Below, piece after piece: positions 59,513 to 64,000 of a DNA stretch of 64,000 bases (its first letter is position 1; every line of letters begins with the position of its first letter). The notes under the pieces are model-generated. The model made no database searches. It was not told where the DNA came from and was given only the letters and a program-made list of their open reading frames with translations. Origin of the DNA: Streptomyces armeniacus (GTDB lineage Bacteria > Actinomycetota > Actinomycetes > Streptomycetales > Streptomycetaceae); contig NZ_CP031320.1 of the NCBI RefSeq assembly GCF_003355155.1, positions 854,369 to 918,368 on the forward strand, read 5' to 3'. Position numbers and translations under genes: made by a program.

Positions 59513-62500
59513 CCCCGGACCGGCCCGCCCTGACCTACCGGGGCGAGCGCGGCGAAGCCGGGACGACCCTGACGTACGCCGAGTTCGACGCCCTCGCCAA
59601 CGGGCTGGCCGCCGAGCTGACGGCCGCCGGCGTCGGACCCGGCGCCGTCGTGCCCATCGTGGCCGGCAACAGCGTCGAACTCCCGCTGTGCATGGTCGCG
59701 CTGATGAAGGCCGGCGCGGTCTTCACCCTCTGCGACCCGGCCTGGCCCGAGGAGCGGCTGCGCTCCGTGCTGGCCGCCGCGCCGCTCGTCCTCACCACAC
59801 ACCCGCTGCTGTGCACGGACCGCCCGGCGCTGGTCGTGTCGGCGGCCGCGGTCGGGCCGAGCACCGTACGGCCCGGCCTGCACCCGGGCCCGTACGACCC
59901 GGTGTACGGCGTGTTCACCTCCGGCAGCACCGGCGCGCCCAAGTGCGCGGTCAACGTGCACGGTGGGCTGACCAACCGGTTCCGGTTCATGTCGCGCTAC
60001 TTCGGCGCCACCGGCGACGAGGTCGTCCTGCAGAACAGCCGGCACACCTTCGACTCCGCGATCTGGCAGCTGCTCTGGCCGCTCACCACCGGCGGCCGCA
60101 CGATCGTCCCCGAACAGGGCGAGTTCCTGGACCTGGAACGCACGGTGGCGGCCATCGACCGCCATCAGGTCACTGTCACCGACTTCGTGCCCGCCATCCT
60201 CGGCATGCTCGTCGCGCTGCTCGAGGCCGAGCCCTCGGCCGTGGACAAGGTGCGTTCGCTGCGGCACCTCGTCGTCGGCGGCGAGGAGATCATCCCGCAC
60301 GCCGTGCACCGGCTCCGCGCGATGCTGCCGGGGCTGGAGATCACCAACGGCTACGGCCCCTCCGAGACCGCCATCGGCATGGTCTTCCACCGCATCACCG
60401 GCGCCGAGGGCGACCACATCCCGCTGGGGCGCCCGATCGACAACTGCTACGCCGTCATCGCCGACGACGGCCTCCGCCCGCTCCCCGCGGGCTCGGTCGG
60501 CGAGATCCTCGTCGGCGGCGCCTGCGTCGGCGCCGGCTACCTCGGCGACCCGGAGCGCACCGCCGAGGTCTTCGTGCCCAACCCCGTGCCCGGGGTCCCC
60601 GGCGAACGGTTGTACCGCACCGGCGATCTCGGCTGGTACGACGCGGACGGGCTGCTCCGCTTCTCCGGCCGCCGCGACCGGCAGGCGAAGGTGGACGGCG
60701 TACGGATAGAGCTCGCCGAGATCGAGACCACCGCCGAGAGCTGCGCGGGCGTGATGCAGGCCAAGGCGATGACGCTGCGGCGCGGCGGGCGTACACGGCT
60801 CGTCCTCGCCGCCGCGGCCGAAGCCGCGGAACACGGCCTGACGCCCGCCGCGCTCCGCGCCCATCTGGCGTCCGTGCTGCCGCGCATCCAGGTGCCGTGG
60901 CTGTGCTTCGTGTTCGAGACGCTGCCGCTGTCCGACAACGGCAAGGTCGACCTGCGCGAACTCCACCGCATCGTCGAGGAGAAGCTGGAGTCGGACGCGG
61001 CCAGACCACCGACCGGGCCTCCGGCGGACGGCTCACCCGCCGAACGCATCGCCCACGCCATGGGCGCCGTCCTCGACGTGCCCGGCTTCGGCACCGGCGA
61101 CGACTTCCTGGCCGGCGGCGGCGACTCGCTGGCCGCCGTCGCCGCGGCCATACGGATCGGCAGGGCCACTGGCGTCAGCGTCGGCATGTCCGACCTGTAC
61201 CGGCACCGTACGCCCGAGGCGCTCGCCGCCGCGCTCCGCGACCGGCCCGCCGCCGGGCAGGAGCGGGGCGGCGCGCCGGCCGCGGAGGACCAGCTCGCCC
61301 TGCTGGAACGGGACGCGGTGCTGCCCGCGGACCTGGCGGCGCTCGCGGCGGCGGCCCGTACGGCGGACGACGGCCCGCCGCCGTACGGCACCCAGTCGTA
61401 CGGCACACAGCCGTACGGCCCGCACGGCGCTCCGGCGTACGGCATGCCCCGCACCGTGCTCGTCACCGGCGCCACCGGCTTCGTCGGCGCCCGCACCGTG
61501 CACCGTCTGCTGTCCGCCACCGCCACGCGCGTCGTCTGCCTCGTCCGCGCCCGCGACGACGCCCACGCCCGGCACCGTCTCCTGCGGACCCTCCGCGAGC
61601 AGGGCCTGTGGCACGAGGACTGGGCCGAGCGCCTGGAGGCCGTCAGCGGCGACGTCGGCGAACGGGACTTCGGCTGGCGGCGGCCCGTCTGGGAGGCGTA
61701 CGCCAAGTCCTGCGACGCCGTCCTGCACATCGGCGCCCTCGTCAACTTCCTCCTCGGCTACGCCGCACACCGCCGCGCCAACGTCCTGGGCACCGCCGAG
61801 GTGCTGCGCTTCGCGCTGTCCGTACGGCCCAAGCACCTGCACCACGTCTCGACCCTCGGCGTCCTCGACCGGCACGCGGAGCACTCCGGGCAGCGGCTCG
61901 GCGAGGACGCCGACCTGGCCGCGGCGACCCTCCCGGCCAGCGGCTACAGCCGCTCCAAGTGGGCCGCGGAACGGCTCCTCACCGCCGCCCGGCAGCTCGG
62001 CGCACCCGTCACCGTCTACCGTCTCGGCGAGATGATGCCCGCCGCCGACAACGGCCTGCCCAACCCGAAGGCGCTGACGCACCTGCTGCTGTCCTCGTTC
62101 GTACGGCTCGGCGTACGCCCCGACGTGCCCATGCACTCGGACTGGACGCCGGTGGACGAGACGGCGGCACGCCTCGTCGCCGGGCTCGGAGAGCCGCCGA
62201 CCGGCGCCGTCTACCACGTCTTCCGGCCCGGCAGCGTCGACTTCGCGGACGTCGACCTGGGCGGCGGCCCTCGCCGCGTGCCCAGCGACGACTTCCTGGC
62301 CGCGCTCCGGCACGGCGCCGACAGCGACACCGACCCCTCGGCCGCCGTACTGCAGGCCCTGCTGGCCGCGCTGCCCGCCACCGGGCCCGGCGGCACCCCC
62401 GACCTGCGGCGGCTGCTGGCCGACAATCCGGCGCTGTTCACGCGCCGTTGCTGCGCGGCGCTCGACACGCGGCACGGCGTACGCGAGAGACCCCTGGCGG

Positions 62501-62616
62501 CGGCCCTGGCCGCGTACCGGGGGACACTCACCGGCAGCACATCCCGTACGGCCCGTGCCGCCCGTACGGAGCGCACCACCCGCACACCACCCCGCGACCC
62601 CGCACACCGCAACTGA
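59419..62616 (+). CDS. Three-domain NRPS-like enzyme: adenylation, carrier, thioester reductase (A-T-R)
   Basis: 1065-aa carboxylic acid reductase-type NRPS. The A domain (~20-530) has FTSGSTGAPKCAV, NGYGPSETAIG, LYRTGDLGWYDADG and LPLSDNGKVDLREL. The specificity region shows D, S and W at the usual 235, 236 and 239 positions (HTFDSAIWQL), consistent with an amino acid substrate. The T domain carries S570 (GGGDSLAAVAAAIRIG). A PYG repeat linker (~654-676) precedes the NADPH-dependent R domain: LVTGATGFVGARTV, HHVSTLGVLD and GYSRSKWAAE with Y843/K847. The bound acyl is reduced to an aldehyde or alcohol. No condensation domain is present. Confidence 0.93.
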   Translation: MSEATWQFAGSRVDHGPYRPVAALIEEQTDLTPDRPALTYRGERGEAGTTLTYAEFDALANGLAAELTAAGVGPGAVVPIVAGNSVELPLCMVALMKAGAVFTLCDPAWPEERLRSVLAAAPLVLTTHPLLCTDRPALVVSAAAVGPSTVRPGLHPGPYDPVYGVFTSGSTGAPKCAVNVHGGLTNRFRFMSRYFGATGDEVVLQNSRHTFDSAIWQLLWPLTTGGRTIVPEQGEFLDLERTVAAIDRHQVTVTDFVPAILGMLVALLEAEPSAVDKVRSLRHLVVGGEEIIPHAVHRLRAMLPGLEITNGYGPSETAIGMVFHRITGAEGDHIPLGRPIDNCYAVIADDGLRPLPAGSVGEILVGGACVGAGYLGDPERTAEVFVPNPVPGVPGERLYRTGDLGWYDADGLLRFSGRRDRQAKVDGVRIELAEIETTAESCAGVMQAKAMTLRRGGRTRLVLAAAAEAAEHGLTPAALRAHLASVLPRIQVPWLCFVFETLPLSDNGKVDLRELHRIVEEKLESDAARPPTGPPADGSPAERIAHAMGAVLDVPGFGTGDDFLAGGGDSLAAVAAAIRIGRATGVSVGMSDLYRHRTPEALAAALRDRPAAGQERGGAPAAEDQLALLERDAVLPADLAALAAAARTADDGPPPYGTQSYGTQPYGPHGAPAYGMPRTVLVTGATGFVGARTVHRLLSATATRVVCLVRARDDAHARHRLLRTLREQGLWHEDWAERLEAVSGDVGERDFGWRRPVWEAYAKSCDAVLHIGALVNFLLGYAAHRRANVLGTAEVLRFALSVRPKHLHHVSTLGVLDRHAEHSGQRLGEDADLAAATLPASGYSRSKWAAERLLTAARQLGAPVTVYRLGEMMPAADNGLPNPKALTHLLLSSFVRLGVRPDVPMHSDWTPVDETAARLVAGLGEPPTGAVYHVFRPGSVDFADVDLGGGPRRVPSDDFLAALRHGADSDTDPSAAVLQALLAALPATGPGGTPDLRRLLADNPALFTRRCCAALDTRHGVRERPLAAALAAYRGTLTGSTSRTARAARTERTTRTPPRDPAHRN
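61379..61446 (+). repeat. In-frame 15-bp CGTACGG repeats coding the T-R linker
   Basis: Units CCGTACGGCACCCAG, TCGTACGGCACACAG, CCGTACGGCCCGCAC and a diverged fourth ending GCGTACGGC translate to a PYGTQSYGTQPYG linker. Same CGTACGG core as the repeats at 12262, 24883 and in the carboxyltransferase gene near 26260-26315. Confidence 0.8.
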
Positions 62617-62640
62617 CACCGGAAAGACGAGGAAGACGAC

Positions 62641-63624
62641 GTGCACTACCGAACGATGGGCCGGCTCGGCTGGCAGGTCAGCGAGATCGGCTACGGCATG
62701 TGGGGCATCGGCGGCGGACCCGGCGGCTTCACCGGCTGGGACTACGGCACCGCCCCCGAATGCCTGGACCTTGCCGTCGAGGAGGGCTGCACGTTCTTCG
62801 ACACCGCCTGGGTCTACGGCCGCGGCGTCAGCGAACGCATGCTCGGCGACCTCCTCCGGCGCCACCCCGGCAAGCGGCTCCGCGTCGCCACCAAGGTGCC
62901 GCCGCTGAACCGCGAGTGGCCCCCCGGCCCGAACGACACCCTCGACGACGTCTACCCGCCCGGCCACATACGGGAGTACGTCCAGCGCAGCCTGGAGAAC
63001 CTCGGAGTGGAACGGATGGACCTGCTCCAGTTCCATGTGTGGGAGGACCGCTGGGCCGACGACCCGCGCTGGCAGCGCGCCGTCGAGGACCTCAAATCCG
63101 ACGGGATCATCGACGGCTTCGGCATCAGCGTCAACCGCTGGGAGCCCGCCAACTGCCTGCGCGCCCTCGACACCGGCCTCGTCGACGTCGTCCAGGTCAT
63201 CTACAACATCTTCGACCAGGCCCCCGAGGACGAGCTGTTCGAACGGGCCCGGCAGGACGACATCGCCATCATCGCCCGCGTCCCCTTCGACGAGGGCGGC
63301 CTCACCGGCAAGCTCACCCGCGACACCGTCTTCCCCGAAGACGACTGGCGCGCCGTCTACTTCGGCCCCGAGAACCTCGGCCCCACCGTCGACCGCGCCG
63401 AGGCCCTGCGGAAGGCGCTCCCCGAGGAGCTGTCCCTGCCCGAGGCGTCGCTGCGGTTCATCCTCCACCACCCCGCCGTGTCCACCGTGATCCCCGGCAT
63501 GCGCAGGCCCGAGCACGTACGCGCCAACCTCGCCGTGTCCGACGGGCGGCCGCTCGACCCGGACCTGCTCCGCGAGCTGCGCGTACACCGCTGGGACCGC
63601 CGGCCCACGGCCTGGTCGATGTGA
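62641..63624 (+). CDS. Aldo/keto reductase (cluster copy 2)
   Basis: 327-aa NAD(P)H-dependent reductase from GTG 62641, 24 bp after the NRPS; GAGGAAG is upstream. Tetrad: D and Y in FFDTAWVYGRGVSE, K in VATKVPPLN, H in LLQFHVWEDRW. The C-terminal cofactor site is HPAVSTVIPGMRRPEHV. Unlike copy 1 it keeps the catalytic tyrosine. It is a good candidate to reduce the aldehyde released by the R domain. Confidence 0.93.
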   Translation: MHYRTMGRLGWQVSEIGYGMWGIGGGPGGFTGWDYGTAPECLDLAVEEGCTFFDTAWVYGRGVSERMLGDLLRRHPGKRLRVATKVPPLNREWPPGPNDTLDDVYPPGHIREYVQRSLENLGVERMDLLQFHVWEDRWADDPRWQRAVEDLKSDGIIDGFGISVNRWEPANCLRALDTGLVDVVQVIYNIFDQAPEDELFERARQDDIAIIARVPFDEGGLTGKLTRDTVFPEDDWRAVYFGPENLGPTVDRAEALRKALPEELSLPEASLRFILHHPAVSTVIPGMRRPEHVRANLAVSDGRPLDPDLLRELRVHRWDRRPTAWSM

Positions 63625-63634
63625 CGGGGCCGCA

Positions 63635-64000
63635 GTGACCGTCATCGCCATGTGGGCGCACCCGCGCTCGGTCTCGACCGCCTTCCTGCGGATGATGATC
63701 GAGCGCGGGGACATCACGGTCGTCCACGAGCCGCTGGTGCTGCTCACCGACCACGGCGAGGTCACCGTGCCGGGTGCGGACGGAGGCACCGCCACCGTCC
63801 GCACCCCCGGCGCGCTCCTCGCCCACCTCGCCGAACTCGGCACCGCCGGGCCGGTGTTCTTCAAGGACACCCTCGAGTACCACTACACGCACCTCTTCGA
63901 GCACCCGGAGCAGATCGCGGGCTTCACGCACACCTTCATCGTCCGCGACCCCGCCCGCGCCATCGCCTCCCACCACGCGGTGAAGCCCGGGATGGAGTGC
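63635..64000 (+). CDS. Sulfotransferase-like protein, 5' part only
   Basis: First 122 codons, cut by the window edge. GTG 63635 is 10 bp after the reductase stop. The N-terminal PAPS-loop-like motif is AMWAHPRSVSTAFLRMM (usual PRSGTT replaced by PRSVST), and the 3'-phosphate-binding segment is FIVRDPARAIASHH. This form is found in sulfotransferase-like proteins whose donor is not always PAPS. The role in the cluster is likely tailoring. Confidence 0.8.
   Translation, partial: MTVIAMWAHPRSVSTAFLRMMIERGDITVVHEPLVLLTDHGEVTVPGADGGTATVRTPGALLAHLAELGTAGPVFFKDTLEYHYTHLFEHPEQIAGFTHTFIVRDPARAIASHHAVKPGMEC

Noticed and set aside
59688..63638. 1316-codon plus-strand frame over the A-T-R gene, and a 945-codon minus-strand frame at 61033-63870
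   Set aside because: Arg- or Gly/Val-rich shadows of the NRPS and reductase genes.

Overview
The window is high-GC actinobacterial DNA, almost certainly from a Streptomyces or a very close relative. The evidence is the very high GC at third codon positions, frequent GTG/TTG starts with 4-bp ATGA/GTGA overlaps, an AfsR/SARP-type regulator, a complete conservon operon (CvnA-B-C-D plus a CYP157-like P450), SpoIIE-type phosphatase signalling and an Stk kinase. No rRNA, tRNA, CRISPR array, insertion sequence or phage gene was seen. Most genes are housekeeping or accessory metabolism. At least two stretches look like specialised-metabolite loci.

Layout. 1-2.9 kb: end of a siderophore ABC importer operon (two FecCD permeases, ATPase, PPOX flavoprotein). 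3.1-6.0 kb: PiT phosphate transporter with a partner of unknown function, then a secreted PL1 pectate lyase. 6.2-9.5 kb: PAS/GAF/SpoIIE phosphatase and nitrobindin. 9.5-11.5 kb: TetR repressor divergent from an NTF2-like protein and a haloalkane-dehalogenase-like hydrolase, with two matching operator sites between them. 11.7-14.5 kb: MarR regulator, Ser/Thr kinase and a small hypothetical. 14.6-15.6 kb: a patch of gene debris (internally deleted DrrA-type ABC ATPase facing a decapitated AfsR-like regulator). 15.6-24.9 kb: NPP1-like secreted protein, AraC, ArsR plus CDF exporter, LacI divergent from a phytanoyl-CoA-dioxygenase-like enzyme, a two-gene operon of a membrane protein and a putative di-iron protein, and a PIG-L deacetylase. 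25-30.3 kb: malonate use (matC transporter, matB malonyl-CoA synthetase, a fused biotin-independent-type carboxyltransferase, divergent FadR-type regulator). 30.4-35.8 kb: two NTF2-like proteins, a 1160-residue AfsR-family regulator, AzlCD exporter.

35.9-43.3 kb is more unusual. A minus-strand set encodes a BacA-like prephenate decarboxylase homologue, a DUF6421-type putative metalloprotein and an NTF2-like protein. Next come a methyltransferase, MarR and GNAT genes, and then a class IV lanthipeptide synthetase (lanL) with its zinc ligands intact. Immediately 3' of lanL, and too short for routine gene calling, is a 45-48 residue precursor peptide ending in a Cys/Thr-rich core (CCC near its start), closed by a perfect 14-bp terminator hairpin.

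43.7-49.5 kb: the conservon with its P450, which lacks the normal ExxR motif, and a UROD/MetE-like protein.

49.6 kb to the window end looks like one biosynthetic cluster. It holds a second DUF6421-like protein (HExxH), a heme-oxygenase-fold di-iron oxidase candidate, a FemAB-like GNAT, two aldo/keto reductases, an ATP-grasp ligase, an acyl-CoA synthetase, an MFS exporter, a DAO-type flavin oxidase, an A-T-R NRPS that should release its product as an aldehyde or alcohol, and the start of a sulfotransferase-like gene. I do not recognise the product, and the combination may be undescribed.
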